Virus record (IMG/VR): IMGVR_UViG_3300028045_000037
Coordinates: 1-39,859 of that record
Direction: 5' to 3' (one strand)
Length of the DNA stretch: 39,859 nt
Source of the DNA: a virus
Shown in pieces: positions 25,452 to 33,603 of this stretch. Every line of letters starts with the position of its first letter. Within the stretch, counting starts at the first letter, position 1. The position numbers and the translations under genes are program-made. Below the pieces are notes generated by a model, which saw only the letters and a program-made list of their open reading frames with translations, ran no database searches and had not been told where the DNA came from.

Positions 25452-26474
25452 ATGATTAAACCGAACAATAAAGTCCGTGAGAGTGTTGTTGATGACAGTA
25501 TGTACGACACTCTTTTGTTATGCCGACAAGCATCACCAGTAGTGGATGCCTATATAGAAAACAAAGAGTATCTGTCCCACATAGAAGAGGACGATGTGAC
25601 GTATAATCTCCTTTTGCAGGAAGCAACCACCATTCTACTTGACGAGATACATGAAATGGGGGTGGAATTTACCTGCGAGCTGTCAGAAATATACGAAAAC
25701 ATATTCAGAGTAGAGCTTGTTGCCCTACTTAGGGTTAGATTTGATGGTGATTCTTTCCTAAAAGTGCTCGGGGTGCTTGCAGAGACCACAGTACAGCGAA
25801 TAGAATCCTACCTAACGACCGCAATAGATGAGGATGAGCACGACGAAGTGCTGAATGCAACCATAAAGTTAGTACATGAGAGCATGCCGTCCTTCCATAC
25901 ATGGAAAACTTTACTGGATTACCAAGATCTAACCCTAAGTAACCATAAACTTACCGCACATTTGTCTGCTGTGCTGGCTAAATACCATAATAGTCCGGAC
26001 GATACTGTTGTAGACTCGTTCAATACTGCTAATGTTGGTGCGATACTGGCTAAAATGGAGCAAGAACATGGCTTGTATGAGCACAACATCAGGTTAGCGG
26101 CGAAGAATGACCTGACACTCAACCGAATAGAGCTATTTTCGACCATAGATACCTTCCATGGCGACCTAGCAAGGCACCCCGAGGTACCATTCCTTGCCGG
26201 AACGGTGCTGCCGGAGCATATTCTAGCACACCATAGGAAGACACAACCGCATCATATCGAATATTACGTCGAAAACGAGGATGAGGAGGTAACTGTAACC
26301 GCTATCACTACCATAATTGCTGCTATGGTGTCGGATTCAAGCATAACAGACCACAAAGTTGAGGTAGAAAAGCTTTTTTCTACGGAAGTTGCGATCACTG
26401 ATGCGGTACGTACCAAGGCATTGCAACTATCACGCATACTTATACCAGCATCTACCATAAGGATCGTAACATGA
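25452..26474 (+). CDS. hypothetical protein, 340 aa, coupled to the RNA polymerase fragment
   Basis: GAGAGGAG lies 6 nt upstream of the ATG at 25452; the frame is open to a GTG at 25404 without a better ribosome site. The protein is acidic and helical, with a His/Glu-rich segment near residues 265-285 (HHRKTQPHHIEYYVENEDEE). No domain is recognised. Its last codons overlap the next start (ATGA), so translation is coupled to the beta-prime-like gene. That coupling suggests it could be an unrecognised RNA polymerase component or partner, but no polymerase motif is visible in it. Confidence 0.65.
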   Translation: MIKPNNKVRESVVDDSMYDTLLLCRQASPVVDAYIENKEYLSHIEEDDVTYNLLLQEATTILLDEIHEMGVEFTCELSEIYENIFRVELVALLRVRFDGDSFLKVLGVLAETTVQRIESYLTTAIDEDEHDEVLNATIKLVHESMPSFHTWKTLLDYQDLTLSNHKLTAHLSAVLAKYHNSPDDTVVDSFNTANVGAILAKMEQEHGLYEHNIRLAAKNDLTLNRIELFSTIDTFHGDLARHPEVPFLAGTVLPEHILAHHRKTQPHHIEYYVENEDEEVTVTAITTIIAAMVSDSSITDHKVEVEKLFSTEVAITDAVRTKALQLSRILIPASTIRIVT

Positions 26475-27904
26475 AGCTCACTCAACCACAAATAGACTTC
26501 TTAGTAAAGTTCCGAGAGCGGTTAGGGACAAAAGAATTCCTTATAGCGACGTTTAACGTTCTCTATACCCGGCCCGTTGTTGATATACCCAGCATAGAGG
26601 AGGCCAGGAGTACATCTGGCTGTACTGTGGGCAAGTACGCTGAAGCCACGGAGATCACTAAGCCGGCCATAGGAACAGACGCTGCCCCGCATCCACCAGT
26701 GCCGGCGATACCAGGAGACATAATTTTTCTCCAGTCGGGGGAAGATCGGTGTTACGGGTACCTTGATGATGTGGCAGTAGACGAGGATCTCACTTACGTT
26801 GTAAGGTTCTTGGCCTCAGAACTCACGGAATCACCCCTATCCATCGAAGACACGTTCACAATAAAGACCGGGATGATCAATAGTTACAACCGATCCGATG
26901 AGCTCACTTCAGTTGGACGGTTTGTTTTAAACCAGGTAGTCCTTGGATCCACACTCGGAGAAGTCATCTCGTACGTTAACGAGCAATGGGATCAGCGAAA
27001 ATTGGAAAAGACTGTAGCTAAGCTTGTTTTGGAGGATAAGGTGTCCATAGCTCAGTTTGAAACATTCATGGATCATGTATATTTCTTAGGACACTTCACC
27101 AAACTGAATGCACCATCGTCAACTCCACGCTCGTTGTACACGGATCCAAGGATAGCAAAGAGAAAAGAGGAACTTATAGAAGAGAACAGGGCAAACCTCC
27201 ATGATCCACTGGTGATTAGGCGAATAGAGCAGGAACTTATTGCAATGGATAGGAAGTTTCTTGAGGGAGATGAGGCTACCACAGTATATGAGGCACAGGG
27301 CTCTAAGACTATAGAGGTTCATAGAAAAAAAATGTTCTTATCCGTTGGAGGTATACAGGCATTCTCGGAGGATCCATCCGAATTTGAGTTCATAGAGAAC
27401 TCTTTAGAGGAGGGGTGGGAGGTAAGTGACTTTCATGTCAGGGCAAATGAGACAAGAAAGAGTATCTATGGCCGTGGGAAGGAGACGGCGAAGGGTGGCG
27501 AGCAGACTAAGTTCATTCTTCGCATATTCCAAGACTTAGAGGTAGTTGCTGACGACTGTGGGACTACTCGAGGCTTAGAAACCTTCTTGAAGAAAGAGGA
27601 CATACCCGGATTACTCGGAAGAACTATAGTTATCGGGGCGAAGTCGCAACCACTGGATGAAAAATTAGCAAACAGCTTAGTTAATAAAGTTGTTAAGCTT
27701 AGGAGTCCAATGTATTGCGAACAACATGGAGGGATATGTTATAAGTGTACCCGTGATACCTACGAAAAAATAGGTACTGGTTCAATAAGTATGAGTGCGA
27801 TGGAGGTAACTTCCACGTTCCTTAGCTTATCCATGAAATCAGTCCATGGTACCGTAATCAAATCTAAAACTATAGATGTACTTGATTACATAGTTGATAT
27901 GTGA
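26471..27904 (+). CDS. RNA polymerase beta-prime-like subunit fragment (bridge helix to trigger loop), 477 aa
   Basis: The start overlaps the previous stop by 4 nt. From residue ~330 the sequence follows bacterial RpoC: a bridge-helix-like segment (NETRKSIYGRGKETAKGG), DCGT with C363, and C416-x6-C423-x2-C426, the four ligands of the second zinc site (E. coli C814, C888, C895, C898). MEVTSTFLSLSMKSVHG then takes the place of the GEPGTQLTMRTFH trigger-helix segment. The frame stops 20 residues later, so the rest of the trigger loop, jaw and C-terminal parts are missing. The catalytic NADFDGD part is also absent. In phiKZ-like phages beta-prime is split over two genes; here the break seems to fall inside the trigger loop. 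Confidence 0.8.
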   Translation: MKLTQPQIDFLVKFRERLGTKEFLIATFNVLYTRPVVDIPSIEEARSTSGCTVGKYAEATEITKPAIGTDAAPHPPVPAIPGDIIFLQSGEDRCYGYLDDVAVDEDLTYVVRFLASELTESPLSIEDTFTIKTGMINSYNRSDELTSVGRFVLNQVVLGSTLGEVISYVNEQWDQRKLEKTVAKLVLEDKVSIAQFETFMDHVYFLGHFTKLNAPSSTPRSLYTDPRIAKRKEELIEENRANLHDPLVIRRIEQELIAMDRKFLEGDEATTVYEAQGSKTIEVHRKKMFLSVGGIQAFSEDPSEFEFIENSLEEGWEVSDFHVRANETRKSIYGRGKETAKGGEQTKFILRIFQDLEVVADDCGTTRGLETFLKKEDIPGLLGRTIVIGAKSQPLDEKLANSLVNKVVKLRSPMYCEQHGGICYKCTRDTYEKIGTGSISMSAMEVTSTFLSLSMKSVHGTVIKSKTIDVLDYIVDM

Positions 27905-28057
27905 CACTCTCGATATGGCGGATTCCCAAGTAAGCTTCAAATATATATCATTATTTTGGAGTTCGGGCAATTAGTGTTATTAACGGAAATACTATAAGCA
28001 AACATTCTGCCTGTAGTAGCTGGACAACTAATAACCAAACCTAAGGATGGTGCAACC

Positions 28058-28792
28058 ATGGCAACAGAAACTAAAGATAAGGGTAAAACGCCCATTAAGG
28101 CAAAGACTAGAAAATCTAAATCTAGAACAACTAAGGCAAAAGGAGAGAATGTGATACCTACTAAGGAACCATCAAAGCAAGAGCCGCCGGAGGCTACCGA
28201 GCCAACTCTGAATACCGAAGTGCCAACTGAAACGACCGATACCGAAGTACCAACTGAGTCCTCGGAGGCCATTGAAGTAACTGATACGAAAGTACCAACT
28301 GAGTCCTCCGAGGCCATTGAAGCACCAACCGATACTGAAGTACCGATTGACCCTCCAGAAGCACCTCCAATGGAGGATGACACCAACCCAATAGCTGCAG
28401 CTAAGCTGACTCCGCTCCAGCACAGTCTTATCGATTACGTGAAGGCTTGTAAGTCCTGTATTAAAGAGGACGACAAGAGGACGCTCATCAAAAAACTTGC
28501 TTCTGTCATACGACAAGCTCTCAGTGACAACGATGCAAAGGCCGCAGAGACCCTCCTTACGTTTATCGGAGAGTACAAAAACACTATCATGCACGAGAAG
28601 AGTGTATTTCAGTACATACGAACTCTAAGTCTCCAGGAACGTAAGCGAGTTGAGTCATGTTACACATTCCTAATGGCTGCGAACGCAAAGTTACGAGAAG
28701 GGACTCCATTTCGACTTGATGTCCAAGCCGTCCGAGCGGCACTAGAAGCAGATACTTTTGTAAATACGATTATTGCCAAGCTTGAGCGATAA
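28058..28792 (+). CDS. repeat-rich hypothetical protein, 244 aa
   Basis: The ATG at 28058 has only a weak AAGGATGG ribosome site. TATATATC at 27942-27949 may be a diverged promoter motif. Residues 1-45 are Lys/Arg/Thr-rich and basic; residues 46-110 are a Pro/Thr/Glu low-complexity stretch with imperfect repeats (TEVPTE units). The C-terminal 130 residues are helical and globular. The layout is a basic tail, a flexible acidic linker and a folded domain, compatible with a nucleic-acid-associated or virion protein. A terminator follows. No family is recognised. Confidence 0.65.
   Translation: MATETKDKGKTPIKAKTRKSKSRTTKAKGENVIPTKEPSKQEPPEATEPTLNTEVPTETTDTEVPTESSEAIEVTDTKVPTESSEAIEAPTDTEVPIDPPEAPPMEDDTNPIAAAKLTPLQHSLIDYVKACKSCIKEDDKRTLIKKLASVIRQALSDNDAKAAETLLTFIGEYKNTIMHEKSVFQYIRTLSLQERKRVESCYTFLMAANAKLREGTPFRLDVQAVRAALEADTFVNTIIAKLER
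28247..28322 (+). repeat. tandem-type 31-nt direct repeat inside the 28058 gene
   Basis: Positions 28247-28277 and 28292-28322 are identical except for one base, with a period of 45 nt (15 codons), so the reading frame is kept. The unit encodes VPTESSEAIE. Further weaker copies flank it. Such in-frame repeats vary in number by slippage. Confidence 0.75.
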
Positions 28793-28795
28793 CAC

Positions 28796-28834
28796 TATTA
28801 CTCATGTAGGCGATGATCGCCTACATGAGTAATA
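28796..28834. terminator. bidirectional hairpin between convergent genes
   Basis: A perfect 19-bp inverted repeat (28796-28814 with 28816-28834) overlaps the end of the 28058 gene region and precedes the leftward stop at 28859. It likely terminates both genes. Confidence 0.8.
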
Positions 28835-28858
28835 TAAAGAGAAAAGCACGATTTCATC

Positions 28859-29308
28859 TTAGCTATAATCCTCGCTATCTGTTCTGGTTTCACCATTACT
28901 TATCGTCATTCCAGATTTTCTGTGCGCTTGCGCGATAGCCTCTTCCACATTAACATCTTTGGAGGTGGAACTATTACCGGGCACCACATCCTTAGTTATA
29001 CTTCTAAGAAAGTTGGAAATATTGCTGCTTGTTTCTGCGTCATCCTCGTTTATTTTCTTTGCCAGGTTAAGTTTAGTTAGTTTTTCAGCTCTCCTTTCCT
29101 TCTCAACCAATAGGGAAGCCGCCTCTCTAATGCAGGCTAACTTTACCTCGGTTACTCTTGGTGCGTCTTGAGTTGGATTGATTTCTGTAGTGCCAACCAC
29201 ACTCAACAGCTTTTCTATCAGGAGTTCGCGAGAGGCTTTTGTCTGGTTTAACTCGTTATCTAATTCCTCAAAATAGTTGTCTATACTTAAGGGTTCTTTA
29301 GTTTCCAT
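28859..29308 (-). CDS. hypothetical helical protein, 149 aa
   Basis: The start is put at the ATG at 29308, with GAGGAG 7 nt upstream; an ATG two codons earlier overlaps the ribosome site. The protein is strongly charged and almost wholly helical, with a coiled-coil-like segment over residues ~60-95 (EKERRAEKLTKLNLAKK). Size and composition recall small terminase subunits or scaffolding-type proteins, but no helix-turn-helix can be asserted. It is a single-gene leftward unit ending in a shared hairpin. Confidence 0.6.
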   Translation of the reverse strand: METKEPLSIDNYFEELDNELNQTKASRELLIEKLLSVVGTTEINPTQDAPRVTEVKLACIREAASLLVEKERRAEKLTKLNLAKKINEDDAETSSNISNFLRSITKDVVPGNSSTSKDVNVEEAIAQAHRKSGMTISNGETRTDSEDYS

Positions 29309-29758
29309 AGTCATGCTCCTCTTTAAAAAATAAGTTCCGTCGTTATACTATGTGTAAACCGGACCTCGATTTTGTAGTAGTTTTCTCGGAATTAGTATCC
29401 GAGCGATGACTAATTAGGGGGTTGTTGCTATGGCCTGTAGCTACAATCCTACATCGAGCCAATTCCCGATTGTCGGGTCGTGTATTTTATCTAAGCTCCC
29501 GCAAAACTCTAGACATGGATCGGTAGGTTCTCCTGAACGAAGCTACGTCGTTGTTGTTACGCACGGGTTCGTGACAGGTTTTGCCAGTATTACGCTTACT
29601 TAGATTGTTTGTGTATGTTTTCTTACCCCCCGGTAAGATAGTTTATGATGGGTACACGACCCGACCCGAGTCAAGTTATTGATGTCAGAGACCGGGTCCT
29701 TAACTGGGCTCGGTCTTTCCGATATGATTACATCTTTTTTATTTAAAGGAGGTTTACT
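29309..29758 (+). ncRNA. structured noncoding region before the endolysin gene
   Basis: This 450-nt gap shows dense pairing on the + strand: 29385-29390/29398-29403; 29465-29469/29473-29477; a 7-bp stem with a CCCC loop (29621-29627/29632-29638); 29690-29694/29711-29715; and a long-range perfect 13-bp pair (29472-29484 with 29653-29665) that competes with the local 29465 hairpin. A 57-codon frame (29430-29603) exists but lies across these stems. It may be a regulatory leader of the endolysin gene or a separate RNA. The strand is inferred from the downstream gene. Confidence 0.4.
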
Positions 29759-30364
29759 ATGCAATACCATAAAGTAGTTCTTGTAGTTATTACATTCTTT
29801 ATCGCCCACTGTAATATGGCTTCTGCCATTACAGCGTTCACTTTTACTATCGACGATTCTTGGTGCCCTGACAGTGCTTTACTCGAATCAGACCAGGGGC
29901 CAAAGGTAGAGACCATTCCCGTGGAACTGGCTATAAAAAATATTGCCAAGTTGGAAGGATTCCGCGCAACGCCGTATGATGATGTGGGCGGTCATGCGAT
30001 TGGCTATGGCCAGCAAATATCTAAAGATCAGTTAGATCTGTGCGTCACAAAGGAAGAGGCCTACGCTATGCTCCGACAGCATGTGTTGGAATTACATGCC
30101 TTCCTGCTCGCAAAGGTGACTGTAGCACTAACCAATACTCAAGTTGCAGTTTTACTGTCCTTCATCTACAATGTTGGTAGATCTAATTTTGCAAAATCCA
30201 CTCTGTACCGGACTCTTAATGATGGGAATTACTCTAAAGTTCCGACCGAGCTAAAGCGATGGGTTTATGTTACCGTCTATACCTCATCCGGTACAAAGGT
30301 AAAGAAGCGTCTCAAGGGATTGGTGAACCGAAGGAACATAGAAGCAAATCTATGGGCGGTGTGA
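29759..30364 (+). CDS. exported GH24 lysozyme-like endolysin, 201 aa
   Basis: AAAGGAGG lies 6 nt upstream of the ATG. Residues 1-23 form a signal sequence: a Lys, a hydrophobic core (VVLVVITFFIA) and an ASA that could be a signal peptidase site, or the segment could act as a signal-anchor. From residue 56 the GH24 fold begins: KLEG (catalytic E66), Y-D-D (D74/D75), then GGHAIGYG. The last catalytic position, Thr in T4 and P22 lysozymes, is A80 here. FIYNVG at ~140 matches the conserved NxG region. The enzyme would cut peptidoglycan after Sec export. No holin is evident beside it. The substitution may lower or alter activity. Confidence 0.8.
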   Translation: MQYHKVVLVVITFFIAHCNMASAITAFTFTIDDSWCPDSALLESDQGPKVETIPVELAIKNIAKLEGFRATPYDDVGGHAIGYGQQISKDQLDLCVTKEEAYAMLRQHVLELHAFLLAKVTVALTNTQVAVLLSFIYNVGRSNFAKSTLYRTLNDGNYSKVPTELKRWVYVTVYTSSGTKVKKRLKGLVNRRNIEANLWAV

Positions 30365-30401
30365 GGTAAGCGAAACATAAATTTAATAAGGAGGAATAAT
30401 C

Positions 30402-30488
30402 ATCACATCTATAGAAAAATCCATGGTTGCGCCTTGCAGCATATTGTGTAATAAAAGTAATGGGTTAGTTGTTGCTAATTCCCCCTAA
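30402..30488 (+). CDS. possible 28-aa peptide with non-ATG (ATC) start
   Basis: A textbook ribosome site (AAGGAGG, 30388-30394) lies 39 nt after the endolysin gene, but no ATG, GTG or TTG follows at normal spacing. An ATC at 30402 opens 28 codons ending at the base of the terminator. An internal ATG at 30423 is too far from the site. It may use a rare start codon, or be the remnant of a lost gene. The peptide is not hydrophobic, so a small holin is unlikely. Confidence 0.2.
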   Translation: MTSIEKSMVAPCSILCNKSNGLVVANSP

Positions 30489-30522
30489 GGACCAAGGGCA
30501 GTATACTGCCCTTGGTCCTTAG
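30485..30522 (+). terminator. strong intrinsic terminator after the lysis region
   Basis: A perfect 19-bp palindrome (30485-30503 with 30504-30522) is followed directly by TATTTTTG, giving the classic rho-independent layout on the + strand. Confidence 0.85.
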
Positions 30523-30722
30523 TATTTTTGTACTATTGGGGAATATAACTATACAGAAGAACGGTAATAATTTCTCATACCCCACCTTCGGTCATTGTTC
30601 GGGCAGTCTCAATACTGAGAAAATTTCTGCTCAGTCGACAATGGTGTATATATTATTAGTTTGATAGATTATCCATTATGAACAAATTATAACTAACTCT
30701 TTATAAAGAGGAGACGGGCAAT
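30523..30722 (+). promoter_or_regulatory. promoter region of the topoisomerase operon
   Basis: The spacer after the terminator contains a 6-bp hairpin (30614-30619 with 30630-30635) and then TATATATTA at 30647-30655, a copy of the promoter-like motif, 68 nt upstream of the GyrB-like start. GAGGAG precedes the ATG. The hairpin directly upstream of the motif could be an operator. Nothing else is recognised. Confidence 0.5.
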
Positions 30723-33134
30723 ATGAGCAAGGTAGAGGTAGTATACGACGAAGAAAGTATCCGCGTGTTAGAAGGAACTGAGGCTGTCCGCGAAAACACC
30801 GGAATGTATATTGGGGATGTGCAATCTTTAAGTGGCCAAACACATTGCGGAAACGAAGTGATCGATAACAGCTTGGACGAGATAGAGCACAACTCATCAA
30901 TACCACATCAAGTTAATGTCGTGTTCAATGTTACAGAAGCAGGATACCAAGTATACATAACCGATACCGGAAGAGGGATTCCTTTGGGATCCCTCACGGT
31001 CATATGTACCCGTTTGCATAGTGGCGGCAAATCATCTGCTGCGTATGGGAGTACCGGGGGATTACATGGAGTAGGCCTAACTTGTGTTTGTGCTGTTAGT
31101 ACGAATTTCTGTGCCATGTCCAGAAGAGCTGAGGGTACACAATTGGCGTATCTACGAGAAGGAAAACTATTACGTTCTGAGCGACATGATCCTTTTCCAG
31201 AAGGAAACTCTGTTGGAACAACTATAATCTATCAGCCTGATAAGAAGATATTTACTGGGATAGATACGTTTAAGAAGGATGGTGGTATAAACGTCATGGT
31301 AGAGCAACTAGAACTCGCTTCAGTATTCATACCAAATCTTACAGTACGAGTAACCGAAACTAAGGATTGGATTTCTGATGAATTACTGAGCACGGGAACG
31401 CCGGATCAGATCACACAGTTTTTTGAAGGACTTACCGGCAAGACGGTGTTTGAGTCAGATAAGAACGTGTCTCGTGTTTCGTGGATAAAGAATAAATTTG
31501 GGATAACTTCCACGATAGCTAAGTACGCCACACTAAGTAAAGTATCAGAGGAAGAGATAGGATCGGACGGGATAAGTTACGACATCGGAATACTTATTCC
31601 AAGACTATTAATTCCATGGAAAGTGATCGGGACGGTGAACTCTATAGTCATCAACGATACTAACTCTTCTCACATAGTTGGTCTATCTAATGCGGTCAAA
31701 CAGGTTTTATCAAAGTACATAGATCACGACAATACGAAGAAATTCTTCTTAAATGATTACAAACTGCCTATATGCGGATGGGCAAGGGTTAGATACACTG
31801 ATGCCACCTTCATAGGACAAACGAAGAACCACTTTAAGAATAAAATATTTTTAAAGAATTACAGTGAACATATTATAAGTGCGCTGAACGAATGGGAAGC
31901 GGATGCCATTAGGGAGTTATACTTGCTTTTCGAAGAAGACATTATCGAAAAGTATCAGATCTATGTGAATAAAAACTTAGTCGTTACTAAGGGATTTAAG
32001 AATCTCAACTTAGACTTACACAACCCTAAGGCTTACCTGGCGTGCGTTACAGATGATGCAAATCGGAGAGAATTGTTTATAGTAGAGGGGGATTCTGCTG
32101 GTGGTATTGTTGGGCGTGTACGAGACAACGAATATCAGGCCGTGTTTAAACTTAGAGGCAAACCGATGAATGCCGAAAAATCAACTGAGGATAACATGTA
32201 CCGTAATCAGAGGTATCAAGATTTAAGTATGATACTTGGTATAACCCCGAACGATAAGAACTTGGATAATTTAAAGTTTAGGGGTGGTATTTTTATATTG
32301 GCCGATGCCGATATAGACGGATGTCACATTATCTCGCTTGTGCAGGGATTTATTAATAAAATTAATCCATTGCTTTTGGAGAAAGGATATGTGTATGTGA
32401 GCAACCCACCACTATACGCTTTGGCGACGAAGAATAATAAATTATTTCTTAAGGACCATCGTGCACTGATGGATACTAAGGTATCAAAGGTATACCAAAG
32501 TATCATCAACATAGAGGTTAAGAATTTACTCACGGAGAGAGTATCCTTACTGACAGGGTTGGCGTTTAGGGATTTCTGTTATCTAGTTGATCGCGTAGGA
32601 TCTCTAATAACTGAAGTTGCTAACAACCTTGCCATATCCCCTGGAATAATAGAACAACTGGCGCATTGTGTAGACTATCTCGGAAAGGCTCCGAATACTG
32701 TCGAGATAAGAAAAATGCTGCAAGCAGACTTAGTTGAGTTTTACGCCCCAGACAATAGTCTTACGATAGGGGTCGGCAAAGAAGATATAACTATATCACT
32801 CACTAATCTTGAGTCTGATATAAGAGCTTTTATACTTCCAGTGCTGCAGAATATCCAGTGGGACAAGTTTGAAGTGTACATAGTAACCGCAACAAATGAA
32901 AGAAAGCCGCAAACATTTATCCAACTGTATAATCTACTTAGCCAGTTGGACAGCAAATTTAAAGTATCACGATTTAAGGGATTGGGGGAGATGAAACCAG
33001 CGGATCTGGAGACTACATGCTTAAGGCCATCAACACGTGCATTCGTATCGATAACTAAAGTTGGAGATGTCGAAGTGTTGGAGAGCATGTTGGGGATAGA
33101 TCCATTAGCAAGGAAGCTATTAGTCACTGAATAA
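30723..33134 (+). CDS. gyrB: DNA gyrase/topoisomerase IV subunit B-like, 803 aa
   Basis: GAGGAG lies upstream of the ATG. The GHKL ATPase is clear: DNSLDE (Mg-binding region), DTGRGIP, and the LHSGGKS...GGLHGVG loop. The transducer follows. The TOPRIM domain has EGDSAGG (E455) and DADIDG (528-533), the metal-binding acidic triad. The C-terminus ends with RFKGLGEM and a typical GyrB/ParE tail. Length is close to E. coli GyrB (804), unlike the split T4 gp39/gp60. With the GyrA-like product it would form an A2B2 type II topoisomerase acting on phage DNA topology. Gyrase versus Topo IV activity cannot be decided here. Confidence 0.9.
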   Translation: MSKVEVVYDEESIRVLEGTEAVRENTGMYIGDVQSLSGQTHCGNEVIDNSLDEIEHNSSIPHQVNVVFNVTEAGYQVYITDTGRGIPLGSLTVICTRLHSGGKSSAAYGSTGGLHGVGLTCVCAVSTNFCAMSRRAEGTQLAYLREGKLLRSERHDPFPEGNSVGTTIIYQPDKKIFTGIDTFKKDGGINVMVEQLELASVFIPNLTVRVTETKDWISDELLSTGTPDQITQFFEGLTGKTVFESDKNVSRVSWIKNKFGITSTIAKYATLSKVSEEEIGSDGISYDIGILIPRLLIPWKVIGTVNSIVINDTNSSHIVGLSNAVKQVLSKYIDHDNTKKFFLNDYKLPICGWARVRYTDATFIGQTKNHFKNKIFLKNYSEHIISALNEWEADAIRELYLLFEEDIIEKYQIYVNKNLVVTKGFKNLNLDLHNPKAYLACVTDDANRRELFIVEGDSAGGIVGRVRDNEYQAVFKLRGKPMNAEKSTEDNMYRNQRYQDLSMILGITPNDKNLDNLKFRGGIFILADADIDGCHIISLVQGFINKINPLLLEKGYVYVSNPPLYALATKNNKLFLKDHRALMDTKVSKVYQSIINIEVKNLLTERVSLLTGLAFRDFCYLVDRVGSLITEVANNLAISPGIIEQLAHCVDYLGKAPNTVEIRKMLQADLVEFYAPDNSLTIGVGKEDITISLTNLESDIRAFILPVLQNIQWDKFEVYIVTATNERKPQTFIQLYNLLSQLDSKFKVSRFKGLGEMKPADLETTCLRPSTRAFVSITKVGDVEVLESMLGIDPLARKLLVTE

Positions 33135-33153
33135 TTTAATCGGAGGGTTACCA

Positions 33154-33594
33154 ATGGCAAAAGATATGCCAGGCACTGGGGGAAATTCCCCCACAAAAGT
33201 ACTGCCCAAGAAAACTGACGAAGAATTTTTGGAACGGTTTAATGTTAAAACAGATGTACCCGTAGGAACAAAAAATGGGACACCGATGTACACCGAAGAG
33301 GACGTACAAAATACCCCACACGCATTGACGCGAATTCTACGAATGATCTTTGTTAACAACCATATCACCCCGGAATACTTTAGTGAGAAGTTTAAAGAAT
33401 ACGCAATAACTACTTTGGGATTGCTACCGAGCGAGACGAACACGCCAAAAGGAAATCTGCTGAAATGCTTGAAATCTCAAAGAATTACAAACCGCAAATT
33501 CTTAGAGGTGCTTGATGTGTTTGGGTATGATATACTATCCATTACGTTCGAACTTAAGGACCAGGAAGGCAGTGTTACTAAATACAAATATTAG
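33154..33594 (+). CDS. hypothetical protein between topoisomerase genes, 146 aa
   Basis: CGGAGGG lies 6 nt upstream of the ATG, 19 nt after the GyrB-like stop and 9 nt before the GyrA-like start. The first 50 residues are polar and probably disordered. Residues ~60-130 are helical and contain KGNLLKCLKSQRITNRKFLEVLDVFGYDI, a pattern reminiscent of a phage XRE-like helix-turn-helix (a Gly-Asn turn, then a T-x-x-x-F recognition-like helix). It may bind DNA or regulate the operon or the topoisomerase. The fold is a guess; operon membership is clear. Confidence 0.65.
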   Translation: MAKDMPGTGGNSPTKVLPKKTDEEFLERFNVKTDVPVGTKNGTPMYTEEDVQNTPHALTRILRMIFVNNHITPEYFSEKFKEYAITTLGLLPSETNTPKGNLLKCLKSQRITNRKFLEVLDVFGYDILSITFELKDQEGSVTKYKY

Positions 33595-33603
33595 GAGGAA
33601 CCA

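Noticed and set aside
28247-28322. Possible CRISPR-like or regulatory repeat
   Set aside because: Only two near-identical units with a 14-nt gap, in frame and inside a coding region; they encode a protein repeat.
28172-28594. Long antisense frames opposite the repeat-rich 28058 gene
   Set aside because: They exist because of the low-complexity repeats; the products are Trp/Leu/Arg-rich and have no ribosome sites.
29430-29603. 57-codon frame with an AGGGGG upstream in the pre-endolysin region
   Set aside because: It runs across several strong stems, its composition is not protein-like, and an RNA explanation fits better. It is kept only as a possibility under the structured region.
33120-33443. 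Antisense frame opposite the small gene between topoisomerase subunits
   Set aside because: No ribosome site and it mirrors a well-supported + strand gene.
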